DNA from: Diabrotica undecimpunctata
Taxonomy: Eukaryota; Arthropoda; Insecta; Coleoptera; Chrysomelidae
Direction: 5' to 3'
DNA length: 64,000 nucleotides
NCBI RefSeq assembly: GCF_040954645.1
Contig: NC_092803.1
Location: 61,215,984-61,279,983 of the forward strand
Below are positions 35,601-49,300 of this stretch, in pieces. The position numbers and the translations under genes are program-made. The notes under the pieces were generated by a model, which was given only the letters and a program-made list of their open reading frames with translations, did not search any database and was not told the DNA's origin. Position 1 is the first letter of the stretch; every line of letters begins with the position of its first letter.

Positions 35601-38600
35601 AGGAGCACTGGTAAGAGCTTCTTTAATACGATGAAAAGCATCATCAGCCTCAGGATTCCAGGTAATAGTCTGACCCTTTTTCCTATTCTTAAGGAGGTCA
35701 GTAAGAGGTGATAATAAAGTGGAATAAGAACGTACAAACCTTCGATAGTACCCACACATACCCAAGATCCTACGTAACTGAGTAGTTGTTTTAGGTATGG
35801 GGAAGTCCTTGATAGCGGTTACCTTGTCAGGATCTGTCCTCAAACCTTGACTATCAACAACATATCCCAGGAATTTGAGATTAGGACGACAAAAATTACA
35901 TTTATCCAAGTTGACAGTGAGATTAGCCTCTTTAAGGCGTGAAAATAACTTCTCTAATATTTCAATATGCGAAGTAAAATCAGGAGTAACAACTAAAATA
36001 TCATCTAAATAATAAAATACAAATGGTTCAAGTTGTGGACCAATAACTAAGTCCATTAAACGACACATCGTCTGAGGAGCTGAAACTAGACCAAAAGGCA
36101 TCGTGACAAATTGAAATAATCCTTTACCACTAACAGCGAAAGCAGTATATTTCTTACTCTCTTCACTCAAAGGAATTTGTAAGAAGGCCTTGGATAAGTC
36201 AATGGAAGAGATGTATTTCGCATTCTGGAGTTTGCTTAATATAACATCTATTCGAGGGATAGGATAAGCGTCCCTATTCGATGTGATACTGTTTAATTTA
36301 CGACCATCAAAACAAATTCTGAATGATCCATCCTTCTTCTTTGTAAGCCACAGAGGACTACAATATGAAGAGGTAGAAGGTTCGATAATGTTTAAGGAGA
36401 GCATTGAATCGATTTCTTTACCTAAATCTGCTTGCCATGCTTGAGGTATGGGATATTGATACTGTCTGAAAGGAGTTGAAGTTTTCACTTCAATAGTATG
36501 AGACATTAAATGTGTACGGCCTAATTTATCTTTAGACGAAATAGATGAAAATTTAGAGATAATATCCTCTAACTGTTTTTGTTCCATTCCAGACAAACTA
36601 GAAAATTCACGAATAACACTTACAGTTGATAAATTAAAGGAAGAAATAGAGAACGAAAAGTCCGAACAATTTAATGTGCTATTAAATGCATTTAAAAAAT
36701 CCATGCCAAGAATTATAGAATTTTGCACGGAAGGTATAATATAAAAGGTAATAGTTTTGCGAATATTTGCAACTAAAATTTCAGTTTCAAATTTACCTGT
36801 GATCGACTGAATGGTACCATCTGCAGTAGAGACTTGCAGGGAAGAAATAGGTATAATATTAATATTAGTGTTTTCTAACAATTGTAATGAATAGGAACCT
36901 ATTAAAGAAATGTTAGAGCCACTATCTAATAGAGCCAAACAAGAATGTCCTAATATCTTAATTTCAAGATAAGGTCGGTTATCATTATGTTTTCTGACTA
37001 ATAAAGAATTAATATCAAAATCTAAAATATTATATTGGCCATCCAAATTATAAAATGGTACTAACTTAGACTTATTATCATTGCCAACAAATTTACAAAC
37101 TGGTGTAGAAAATGGAACTGTTTCCCTGTGCTGATTATGTTCATTACTAAAATTATGACTTACGACTGGTGGAGATAATCTAAGGTCAAGCAAACAGCTC
37201 GAGTTAACCGCAGTGTGGTTGACAGTTACTTTTTTGCTTGCTTTGGATTTTGTTTGTTGTGCTTTGGTTGGTGAGTGTTTTTCTTTTCTTGAGCGGGTGA
37301 TTTCGAAGTGCTGGGGAGTATTGGACCTGTGGTTTCGTTTACTGTTGTGTTTGTAGTCCCTGATGGGGTTGTAGACTGAGGAACGCTCAGGGGACGAGCC
37401 TCTGTCCGCTCGTTTCCCGAACACTTAAAACAGTTACGTTTGAGTGTATTGTCTCTACCACAACCGTGACAGAAAACACGTGTACGAGGTGTCACGCACT
37501 CATAAAATGCATGGCCAGGCTCACGACAATTCCAACAAGTCAAAGACGAATTCACCACAGACACATTCTGTGTATGAGTTTTGGGTTGCCAAGAACGATT
37601 TCTAGAGAAACTTAAGTTAACTGAAGGACCAGAAGTAGGTCGAGACGTCCTTGCAGCAGAAGAAGACCAAGATAGAGTTTCCTCTAAACGTTTACACTTC
37701 TCCGTGATATCCTCGATACTCTGAATGTCCATTAAAGCTAATTGCTGATGGTAAAAAGGCAACAGACACTTAAGAATGATCTTTATTTTGGCAAAGTCGG
37801 GTAGAGGAGTCTCAAGTCGACTACACATGCCCAAAATGGTGTTAATAAACATAGTGACAGGTTCGTTTGGCTTTTGTTTACGGTTTTTGATTTCATCTAG
37901 GAGATCATCTTGGAAAGAATAAGGCAGAAAATCAGATTTTAATTTCTGAGCCAACTCAGACCAAGTGGAAAAGCTATGACGGTTGTTCATAAACCAAGTA
38001 AACGCAGGACCTGTAAATAATTCAGCAGAAGCTGCAAAAAGATCATCCTCACTCACACCTCTTGAAATACGAAGACATTCCACTCTCTCCAAAAAGGTAA
38101 TGACTTCATCATGATGACCTTGACCAGAAAACAAAATTCCCCACTTATGTACCTGAATTGGTTTAGGGGGTGAAAACGAATTAGCTGCATGAACAGAAGA
38201 GATAGGAGTGGAAGTGGCTGCCGGATTTACTCGAGAATCAAGTTCACCTTCTAAACTAAGAATTCTAATGGAAATAGAGCGCTTGAAAATTTGTTGCTCC
38301 TCATCTGAGCAAGATAGTAAATGTGCACGACCAGAGATATGAGTAAGACGAGAAATTAACCTGGAATACATGCTATCATGGACAGTCCCTCTAAAATCGG
38401 ATATCCTCTGAGCCAGGTCCTCCAACGTCTGGTTTATCTCCTGTTGTTGTTCCAGAAAAGGAATATCTACAGAAGAAATTTGTCGAAAGCTCCTATTTCC
38501 TTGCTCTTGTTTCAAGGCACCGCGCAATAATTGGTGTTTTTTCTCAACCTTGGTAGACTCTTCAAAGGGAATTCCCCTTATCCTCAGCTCATAATCCACT

Positions 38601-41600
38601 TCCTTAACTAATAAATGCTCAGCCTTAAAGGTACACATGATGAAAGAGAGGAAGAAAAAAAAATATCACCAACAAACCAAAATCAACAATGTGTTTAACC
38701 AAATGTAATTAATAAAGGTGTACCTATACCTTTAAATATAAATATATTTAAAATAATTTAAAGTTGGTTTGAGAGATCAAATGACAATAAGTAAATTGAA
38801 CTTATTTTTATATATAGTATGCAATAATTGACCAAAAAAAAATATATATTATAGTGTGATCGCACCTAAACAAAACCACTATTGGCAAATAACAATGTAA
38901 ATAGTAATACAATAAATTATTCAATATTTCTCAACAAATGTACAGGTATCACTAACCCGATCAAACCAGAAATGTCAAACCAATATAATTATGAAAAATA
39001 TTATACTAAATGAAGGTTTACAATTAGTTATTAATTTAAAGTTAACAAAACCACCAACACAGCAATATAAGACACTATTCAATATTTCTGAGATACTGTA
39101 GCAAAGAACACTGGATCTAAATAACTATAAAATATGCAAAAATAGACAAACAAACTAGAAACAGTTTAAAAAAGAGACAAATGAATTAAGGAATACTATC
39201 TTACTGAAAATCTGGGCTCCACGTTGGACTACGCCACTGTAACAAAATTATATTTCTCCACTTTGGGCGCTACTGTAACAAATATAGTAGGCAGATCCCT
39301 TGGGACTATGTCCCTGATGTTATAAGATCTGTAGAGTAGTGTGAAGATAAGTTTGAAACTAAATTAAAATAAGAGTTGAAACTGAATGCAGTTAGGCTAG
39401 CTGGGTATGCTTGAGACTGGCCAGTTGATACTCAAGGTAGGGTTAGGCCTATTTGCATGCCCTGAGAAAACAGTAAAGAATAGAAAAGATGTATATTAAC
39501 TAAGGAAATATAAGAATAACCAAAACGAACTAAGGGTAAGTACTGACAACAGGAATATATGAGAGAAGAATGATTTGGGCGCCAGGGAAGATGTTTACTG
39601 GACTCTTAGTCTAACAAACACTTCACCTAGTGACTTTATTGCTGCTGCTAACTGTGTTTTCTATAACTAGATATAACTTTATTAAAAAAAAAGGTTGTTT
39701 AATAAAACAGATTATTACTTATAACCCAATTTAATAATAATAAAATAGAAAAACCTGTAAACCGTAATATACAATTTAACTTAAATACCCTATCATACAA
39801 AAACCTATTGATCCCTATTTACAATATATTTACACACTCTAATATGCTAGAAAAGTAGGAACTTTTATTATGAAGTTTTATTCATGAATTAAAACAAAAT
39901 TTACTACAACCAACCTATTTATATATATTAAAACAATTATTACCCTTCCCTATATTTAACACAATGTATCAGTTCGACAATTTCTAAGTTGATTACAATC
40001 AGATAACCTGTAAATATATTTCAATTGGTCTGTTCAGAAAGGAACAGATCCAAGATGAATCAGTGACGTTACCAGTAGGGCTGTAAAAATACAAAATGGA
40101 CCTTTGTGCACAAATGACCTTACAAAGTGTATTAAAATCCACCCCTACCCTGTTATTACTAATACATATATATATTTAAAATATTTAATGACACAAAAAA
40201 AAAATAAGCAAATGATGTTAAGAAAAAAATTGAATGTAAGATATATAATGATACGCAAATATGATTTATGAAAATTGACTAGGATTATTTTTAAGTTTTG
40301 GTTCGTTCACTCACTAAAGTTTAAACAATATTTAAGTAACTTATTTTTACGATATTACCAAACAGTAAAAAAAAACCTGTCTACTCTCAAGCCGAGAAGG
40401 TTCTTCTTCCGGACGCCTTACGCCGCCGGGACTCGTTCGGGTGAAAGCTGTAAGCCCACTGTTCTAGCACCAAACTGAATCGCTATTCCAATATTCGGGA
40501 AAAACCAAAAAAAAACTCCAAACTAAACTCAACTGAAAGCTATTACCCCAAATCCAAAATAATGTTTATTGTATTGACTTTATATTCTTTCTTCCTCCAA
40601 CGACTAAAATAAAATCAAAGAAGCTCTCATTAGCTTTATTCAGAGTTGATAAACAACAAGGCGGTTAGGACAAGAAAAACTAGTCAGAAGATGATAATTA
40701 GTGAAGGTTTCGTACACTTTTTGTGACCTTGGAAAATTAATCGAAAACTATGTATTTAAAAAAAATGTTGGGAATTTACTATGAATATTTCACTGAAGAA
40801 CTAAAATTTAACTTATCACGAATATATTATAGGCAAATAGTAATGAAGGATCTCCTTACATTACCGAATTGCTTGGATATTGATGAGAACGTGTACTTAG
40901 GAGAATTTCTAACAGAAAGAATTCTGAACGTGATTTGACTAATATAATTAAGGTAAAATTATTGAATAAATGATTTTAATATGAAACTAATAATGGTTAA
41001 AAAAAAAATGATGTACTTTAATTAAAATGAAACTCACCCAACGCAACAATATTTCATCAATTGAACCAAAATCTTCTTTTTCCAAAACTTCTAATATAAA
41101 AAAAAACGCCTTCTTTAACTTAATATCACCTCTGAATAACTTAAATTTCTTTTCTGATAACTTGAGCCATGTGGCGTTGGTCGTTGAAAGATCACTCTTC
41201 TGACCCGTTCGAAGGTTGGATATAAAGTGAGCTCTTCCACTTTTAAAATCGTCGGCTTCCGTCAGTTCCAAGTTAAGCGGAAGCGGCGGTAAGCAGTTTG
41301 ACCAATTGATAAACAATTGATAATACGATTACATGTATAGTTGGTTGCATACCTTACAGGCAGAATTAAGTTATTTTAAATTTCTCAGTAACGATAAAGT
41401 AATCTTATCGTTACAATCTTAGTACATATAGTATAGTAGTACCATATGCCATTATAGAACAAAACTAATGCTACACTATGTTATATATTTGTAATCAGGA
41501 AATGCAGGGCTACTCAAAACTATAAAAAAATACAGGGTGTCCCATTTGAAATATTGAAGATGCATTTTATTGGGCACTCTCTGTATACAAAATTTGGTCT

Positions 41601-43304
41601 GTTGCTACATTGTTATTCAATACAGATAAAATAATACAACTTTTGTTTGAAAAATTTTTTTTGTATTCCCGAAATTAAGGATAATAAGTGGGGGGTCAAA
41701 ATATAATGAGAAACTCTGTACATTACAATTCATTCGCTAAATATTGTCTTGTGCATTCCTGTTACACTTTATATTATTGTTATATGGGTTATACAATATC
41801 CATAAAACTTAATTATGTGTAAACACGTATTGAGGATATGAAAAAGTAAGCATGATCTACAAATATTTAGGTTAGGTTAAATACTTTTGCTAAGTTAGAT
41901 TATCCTCTTCTCGGTCAAAGACAACAAGTGTAATCTTTAGCTTCAATACACTACAACGGAAAAAAATTCTTTCAAAAATGGTGCCTTATAAAATATCTAT
42001 TCATAAATTTTTGTATTAATGTGAGTACTTTTTTCACATTCTTTTTAGTCTAAATGCTTACTAAGATTTATTTGGTTATTATACATAGTTTAATAACGCC
42101 TGTATAGTGAATACTCAGAAGATATCGGTATTTCGGTTGCTCTTTACTCTTTTAAATGTACACTGTTGAAAAATTCTCTTAATAAACAAATAACATATAT
42201 ATGTGACATAGAAATACGAACACGTCGATTCCACCTCGATGGGCAACATACTCTTGAATGCGTCTGGGCTAGCTTCTGATTAGGTGTTCAATACCTCCTG
42301 GGGTATCTCGCTCCATGCCTAAAATAATTCCTCCCGAAGTGCTCCCACAGTTTGGGGAGGATACTCTAAATTACGAAGTCTTCGGTCCATCATCTCTCCC
42401 ACGCGTGTTCAATTGGGGATAAATCTCTGGATCTCGAGGGCTAGGTCAAAAAATTGACTGCAACTAGTTCAAAGAAGTTCATGGTGACTCGCAAATATTA
42501 ACAAAGAAAATTTTAACAAGAACCCAAAGAAAACTTCTCCTCAAGGTAAGAAGTGCTTACCGGACTACATCAACGATAGCTCTACAGGTGATTGCGGGTA
42601 CGCTCCCCATTCCCCTCCTAACGAAAGAACGAAAGATCTTATACGACAGTGATAACGGCCACCTAACACGGGTGAAAGCCGAGATAAGAGAACAAATGAA
42701 TGACAACAAGAATGGGAGGCACAGACAGATGGACAAAGACTCTAATTCCAGATGTGAAAGAGTGGTATAAAGAACAAATAGGTAGGTTTAAAAGAACAAA
42801 TTACTTTTTTACGCAATTCCCGATCGGACACGGGTCATTTAGGTCTTATACATATCGCATAAGGAAAACTGAAGACGATTTATTTATAGAATGCGGAGTG
42901 CGCGACGATGCAGGGCATTGAGTATTCCATTGCATAGTTTTCCATGATAACCAAAAAGATATGAGAACAAGGCTAGGGGAGACAACACCAGAGAATATAA
43001 TAAATATAGTCATGTAAAACGCAGAGAACTTTAATGTGATAGTAGACCTAATAACGGAAATAATATATATAATAATAGTCCAGTCGGGATACCATTTGAC
43101 CTTACATGGCAAGCTGCCCCAAATTTTATTATTCTAACCTTTAGAGGGGGGCAATTGTAGTGTAAATTAAAAATCACGACTGAATTTCGCTGATGCGTTA
43201 GTCGCCTTGACTTGATCTTGATTTTAAAGGAGAGCCGTTATCTCCGTCATTTTCTCAGACAAAAAGAGTAGGAACTGAAATTGTTGCAAATGCGATTTCC
43301 TACA

Positions 43305-43369
<65 letters not shown>

Positions 43370-46300
43370 CTTCTTGTTTATGGCTTACTGCTAATGATGT
43401 CGCCATCTAGGGTTCGTTAGGCTTAGGACCTTAAATATTGACTGTAGCACAAAAAAAAAGGAATTTTACCAAGGAAGATGGGATATAAGAATGATATTAC
43501 TGCTGGACCTTGAAGAGAGACTCGATCACAAAAATCCATAAACAGAAAACCACAAAACGCAGTTTTTATAGAAAAAGATAACGGTTTTATTAAAAAAAAC
43601 CAAATATTGTCTAACGTAGTTTATACTGAATTCTTTTTTTTTAAGAACAACTTAATTTTGCAGTGTAATTTTGGTTTTGTAAATAAAGTTTCAATAATTA
43701 TTTTCTCAGTATTTTTGACAGTTTCTATGAAAAATTCCAAACAAACTTTTCTTGAAAATCTGACGTACTGAAAAAAAACTAAGTACAGATTCGTGATCAG
43801 CACATCCCATTTACTATAGGACATCTATTAAACTTAAAACACTATTTTATGAAAAAAAAGTAGGTCTGTGTTATTTATCATCTTTTTTACACAATTTTGT
43901 AAGAATTCGCTAAAAACTCATTCAAATTTTAAATAACTTTGATATTTTCAAATTTTTTATGTTTTTTTGGTTCGTAAACTTTTTCTATTTAATTTTGGAT
44001 TACGTAAATGGTTATGTTACTTGTATCGATTTTTATTTTAGCAATACGATATCCAAGAACAGGCTGGACGTGGTTTGTGCCAACTAGTACTTAGTAACAG
44101 AATAATTTCACATACTTTGGTCGCTAGGCTGATACTTAAATGGTGTAACCCAGCTAGAGGTATTTAAACTTTTTAGCTATAATTCATTACTATTTTTTTG
44201 TAAATTTATTTTTAATATTTTTCATCTATTTTTTAGAATATTATTAGTGGATATGTTAGCAAGGAGTATATTTTTTCGCATCCGGTGTTTTGTAGTGTTT
44301 TTGTAATGTACATTGTTTTCGAGATTTGTAGGCCGCATTTTTATAATTATTTCTTTCTGAAGTTTCGTTTGGAACTACGCCAGACGTTATAAGAGGCTAA
44401 GGCAAAGGCCGTAATCTTCTTTCACTTACTGATGTTGTTTCTAGAGTATCTGCATTACTTACAACGATCGTGTGGTACCCTGGCTTTTTCGGTTGGTCCG
44501 AATTGATATTGGAATTTTAGGTTCATCTGGGGCAAAGGTTTCGTATTTCGTCGCGCTGAAATACCCAACCTGTTTAGTCTTTTGTACGATTAAGGTTGAT
44601 CGTGTTTTTCGATTTTGACAACTTCTCTGAACATCCGTTGATAGCAGTTGCTCTATTAAGCATCTGTGTTTCTTCGAATAAAATTTGGTGGTTCTTTTGT
44701 TACTAATTAAAATACTAACAGATAAAGGAGTTAATAATCTCCGCGGCGGAGGTCGGTAATCATCATAGCTATTTGGACTTTTGAGACGGCTGCTCTGAAA
44801 AGTTCATCCGTATCACTCTCTCAGGTTGCGCAGCCATGACATTCTATGCTTCTCTTTCCTTGGATCTTTCCCTGCATAATCAGTTGGAACAAGGTGTCAA
44901 ACAGCGACCATTCATATTAACCGTAAGTCGACAGAATAGTGTAAGATTCTAAAGAGAGTTAGACAAGATGGACAGTGCTACCTCACTGTCGTTTAATGTA
45001 TATTCAGATAGAATCTTTAAACAGGCTTTGCGCAACTTGAAATATGATGTAAAACATAAATACCATCAGATATGCGGATAATACAGTTATATTGAGCGAT
45101 CACTTAAATGGATTGCAATTTGCAATGTCTTTTAAAGTTCATTAACACAGTGCGACGAGATAAAGGACTAAAAATTAATTGTTCTAAAACAAAATACATG
45201 GTATTTAGTCTCTTACCGTATCAAAATACACAATTACAAACAAATGGGCAGTAAATACAAAGAGCCTCCAATTTTAAATATCTAGGTAGTTATATTACTG
45301 TACAATTAGATCCAGATAAAGAGATAAAATGTAGAATTGAGTTAGCTAGTGCAACTTTTTTAAAAATGAGTTCACTCTTCTGCAACGATAACTTAAAACT
45401 TCGGAAACGCATGATGTAATGCTACATATGGTCAGTTGTCTTATATGGTGTCGAAGCATGGACCTTAAAAATATCTACTATTAACCACTTAAAGGCTTTT
45501 GAAATGTGGGTGTATGACGAACACTAAAAATATCAGCGAAGAATCTACTCGTCAGCCGATTGATAGCGAGCAAACAATATAATATTCTTCGTCTGATTAT
45601 GATGGATAGAATCGAACAACACAGGGGAATTGGCAGAAAATAAACCTCGTGGTTGAAGAATATCAGAGAATGGACCGAAATACGGAGAGTAGAATAATAG
45701 CGCTGAGAAGAAGATAGTAGAATAAGACAGCGAGTCTTGCCATGGCAATGGCCGACGTTAATGGGACTTGATAAGGCACGTTAAGAAAAAGAAGAAAGTT
45801 GATTTGGGTGATGGTATGTTGCTCAACGAGTTTTAACACTACGTTTAGTTGTTCCAATTATACTGAACCACAACTACAGAGAATATTATAAATTTCTAGA
45901 ATTGACAACGGTTTTTTTGAATTTGTGGCCAATCCTAGATCTTAATATACGACAAGGAACCTTTAGTTTTGATTGATGTTGTTGGTCAACGTTACGGTTA
46001 ACTCTTTTTGAATAAATCTTTTGACGTCCTCGGGGGCATATCATTTTATATCTTTTCTTAAATATTCAGGCATACATATTCAAGTAGCACGATCCGTTAA
46101 GGTTTTTATGAGTCCTCTCTTTTTGTTTAGGATGATACGTGTGCCGATTGGTCAGGCACTAGATTATATTAGTCAGTAGTTCCCAGAAGACATCACGAAC
46201 CTTTACCTTTCGTCACTCCCTTACCACAGCATATTTTCAATGGGACGGCGGATTTTACTAATATAAAGAGCGTATGAAAATTGACAATGGGAAGTACATG

Positions 46301-49300
46301 GATCCCGATTATTACAACATTTGAACAAAAGTCTTATCATTAGCAGATAAAAATAGACATTGTGTTGGTTCAATCAAAATCAAAAGAGTTAATCGTAATA
46401 GCCACCAAAAACAAGAACGAAATAAATCTTTCTGCTTTATTGTGAGTATTGCATTAAAATGTAAGCGATTGAATTGGGAAAAAACATGACTTGAAAGATA
46501 CAAGAGAAGTATTGGAAATATGGGAGAAATTTACCGCGTTCACTGTAGTTCACTGTGGTTCAGTGCACATTGTGTAACATTCAAAGTATTTACCCTACAA
46601 AATGTAAGGTAAGTATTCGTTTGATTAATCAGAAAAGGAACTGTCGCTTCAGTCACTGCAAAAATCAGACTTTGCGGAACACAGCATCACTCAGACAACC
46701 ACTAAATTTTATTTAAATAAAACAGGTACTTAGTAGAATGTCAGATTACTATTCCTAGATACTCAGAGTCGCTATCGAAATCAAAAACATCCATTCAACT
46801 TAAATCGTAAAGATCAGAACACACCATCACTCATCAAGAAAACCACTAAATTTTATTTGTAGAATATCACACTACTATTCACGGATATTCAGAGTGACTG
46901 TCGAAATCCAAAAACATCCGTTTAACTTCAATTGTAAAGAAGAGGGTCTGCAGATAAGCAATAAATATCAGCGCTTCGAAATACAAAATCTCCACCTAGA
47001 CGACAAAAAAAAAAACAAATTACAGAAATTAAAGAAGGTTTAATACCGTTGCCACATTTCGTTTGATAATGTCTGTTGCTGTTGCAGACGAAACTCCGTA
47101 AAGAACTAATTCCGATCCGCTGACTATAAACCTCTATAAATTAATGTATCACCATTAGTGTACTTAAACTGTCTATATATTTTTTAGATAATGAAAGCAA
47201 CAGCCTGAAACAAATTATAGGCTTTACTTTACAAACCTTACCATTAATACCAGATTGTATGCAACTATTGATAGATTCCGTTTTCATAACAATAGAGACT
47301 ATATATGGAGCGCCTGATGAAAGTCCTCTTGCTGATGTCAGTATAGAAAACATTGCAAAATTTTTGTTGGCGCTATGTAAAGTATCAGCAGATGTAAGTA
47401 AACTTGTATTAGAAAATAAGACATTAAATAATTATATAATTTATCTAGTGATTTTGCCCGGATACAATCAATTACCATCTACAGTAACTCCATTCAATTG
47501 TTTCTGTCTTCCTCCTATTTAACGCTAGGATGACAACAAAAAGATATTTTAGTCTATTGTGCAAATTTCATAACAAATCTCTTATGAAATCAATCTACGT
47601 ATAAAACCCAGCGTAATTCTAGTTTGGCAAATCATTTATTGGGAAAGCTCGAGTTGTGTATTATATTTTTATCACCAAATTTGTAGCTATTTTTTAGTAT
47701 TAAATTTTTAAAATAATAAACTTCTTGCGTGAATGGGCCGGTCTTTTCACCTCCAGATAAATATTGTCCTATCTGACAGATAGTTAAGTACCTGGAGGAT
47801 AGACATTTATTCATAAAATAAAATGTACCCGTCTTTCCACGTCAAATTATGTTGCGGTTACTTATGTGTAATATCAGCCTAAAATTTATTTCAGAACACA
47901 CCAATATTTAATTAATTGTCAAATAAATCACACTTTAATGTCTCTTCTGATTATACAATTTGTGGTGGCAGGAATAAATTAAATTATGTAAAGAAAAAAT
48001 TAATAACGAATAAAAAAATAATACATGTATATTAATGATTCTTCTAAGGTTTCTCCATAACACTAAAATATTATATTATAAGGTTAGCTCAAAATTTTCT
48101 TCATCTTAATCTTTCGCTAGTTTATACTCGTAGAATGTTGCTGTAGATTAGAACGGTTGAATCTTTTCAATTTTACAGCCACTTCCATTAGATGAAATAG
48201 TACCTAAACCTTCTCCTGCATACATAAAAAGTTCTGTTACATATCTGGTTTTAATATGGACTTCATTATAGAAATTTTCTTTATGGATTGTTTAGTGGAC
48301 TGCTTAAAAAAGGCTTCACTGTATAATCAGAATCTCCAATTAACAACCCATTTCTATTCTCTCCATTTAAACTTCTTATCAAGAATACAGAATTACTTAT
48401 ACCTATGTACCTGGTAGGTATCTAGAAAAACATATCTAAGAAATATCACGAAATTGTCAGAATTTAAAATCAATATTTCTTATATTATGTAGAAGATTTA
48501 TTGAAAGTTTAGAAAAATTCGTACTACGCTCTGGATGTTTTTCATACTTATTCTGAGTCTTTTTTATATATAATTTAATGTATTTTATAATTATTAAAGG
48601 AATCTGAAAACCTAAGTACTATATGCATACTTTTCATTTTGGAATCCTATACTGCTGTTATTTAATCAATAGAACCAACATCTCTTGAAAACGTTAATTA
48701 ATCCATTTTTTCAAGAATATAAAAATATTGAATGCGTAAACTAAGTAAGGAAAAAGAGGTATATACCTACTTTTATAATGATTTATTAACAACTATTTAC
48801 AATGTATTCTCAGAATAACGATCACTATCGGCTTACTTAATCTAAACCTTTTAAAAGTCTTTATTATTCCAAAATTAAATTGTTCAAATATTATATTCTC
48901 GCACTAAGCTTATTAACATTAAACATCATACTGATTTCCGATTTTATTTAATCTTCTAATATCTTTCTCAAACTATCAAACTATTGGGAGCATAGGAATT
49001 AATTAGTTAATATTTGAGTCACTAAAAGCAACAATATCAAAAATGAAAGGAATTGATAAGCATATAGCTATAATATTTGATGAAAAGTCTTCGTTACAAT
49101 GAGCATAGTAGGTGTATAGATGGTTTTGAAGACATTGGGAGATGACAGAGATTCATATATCGCAGATCACGTTCTAGTTTTTATGGTAAGATGTCTAAGA
49201 AAACAGTGGAAATCATCTATTTCATACCAATTTTGTAGCAGAGGCAAAAACGCCTCAAATTAAAAAAGTGTTGGTGGAAGTCATTTCTAATTTCTTAGAA

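Larger units (their letters stand above)
29155..41415 (-). mobile_element. Intact Ty3/Gypsy LTR retrotransposon, 12.26 kb, very recent insertion
   Basis: Two LTRs (29155-31330 and 39238-41415) start TG and end CA on either strand. They are flanked by the 4-bp duplication ATCT (29151-29154 and 41416-41419). By eye the LTRs differ only in two homopolymer lengths (at about 30112 and 30915 of the left copy). Coding strand is minus: a tRNA-type primer site beside the right LTR, gag, a -1 frameshift site, pol, a long non-coding 3' segment and a polypurine tract beside the left LTR. No env gene was seen. Both gag and pol are uninterrupted, so this copy may be competent. It inserted into the mariner-like element. 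Confidence 0.93.
27633..41720 (+). mobile_element. Mariner-like transposon with ~285-bp inverted repeats, interrupted by a Gypsy element
   Basis: The left arm (27633-27921) and right arm (41437-41720) are long inverted repeats. The outer ends are TACCGGGTTTCTCATTATAT and, on the minus strand, TACAGAGTTTCTCATTATAT, consistent with TA target sites. Inside each arm is a TACAGGGTGTCCCATTTGA block common to many insect mariner-type MITEs, here pointing outward. Removing the Gypsy element (29155-41415 plus one ATCT copy) leaves about 1.8 kb carrying a broken transposase gene. In CAP-G intron e. Confidence 0.8.

Noticed and set aside
44340..44720. Possible Penelope-like or other element debris
   Set aside because: Only vague similarity in composition; no catalytic motif could be read in any frame.
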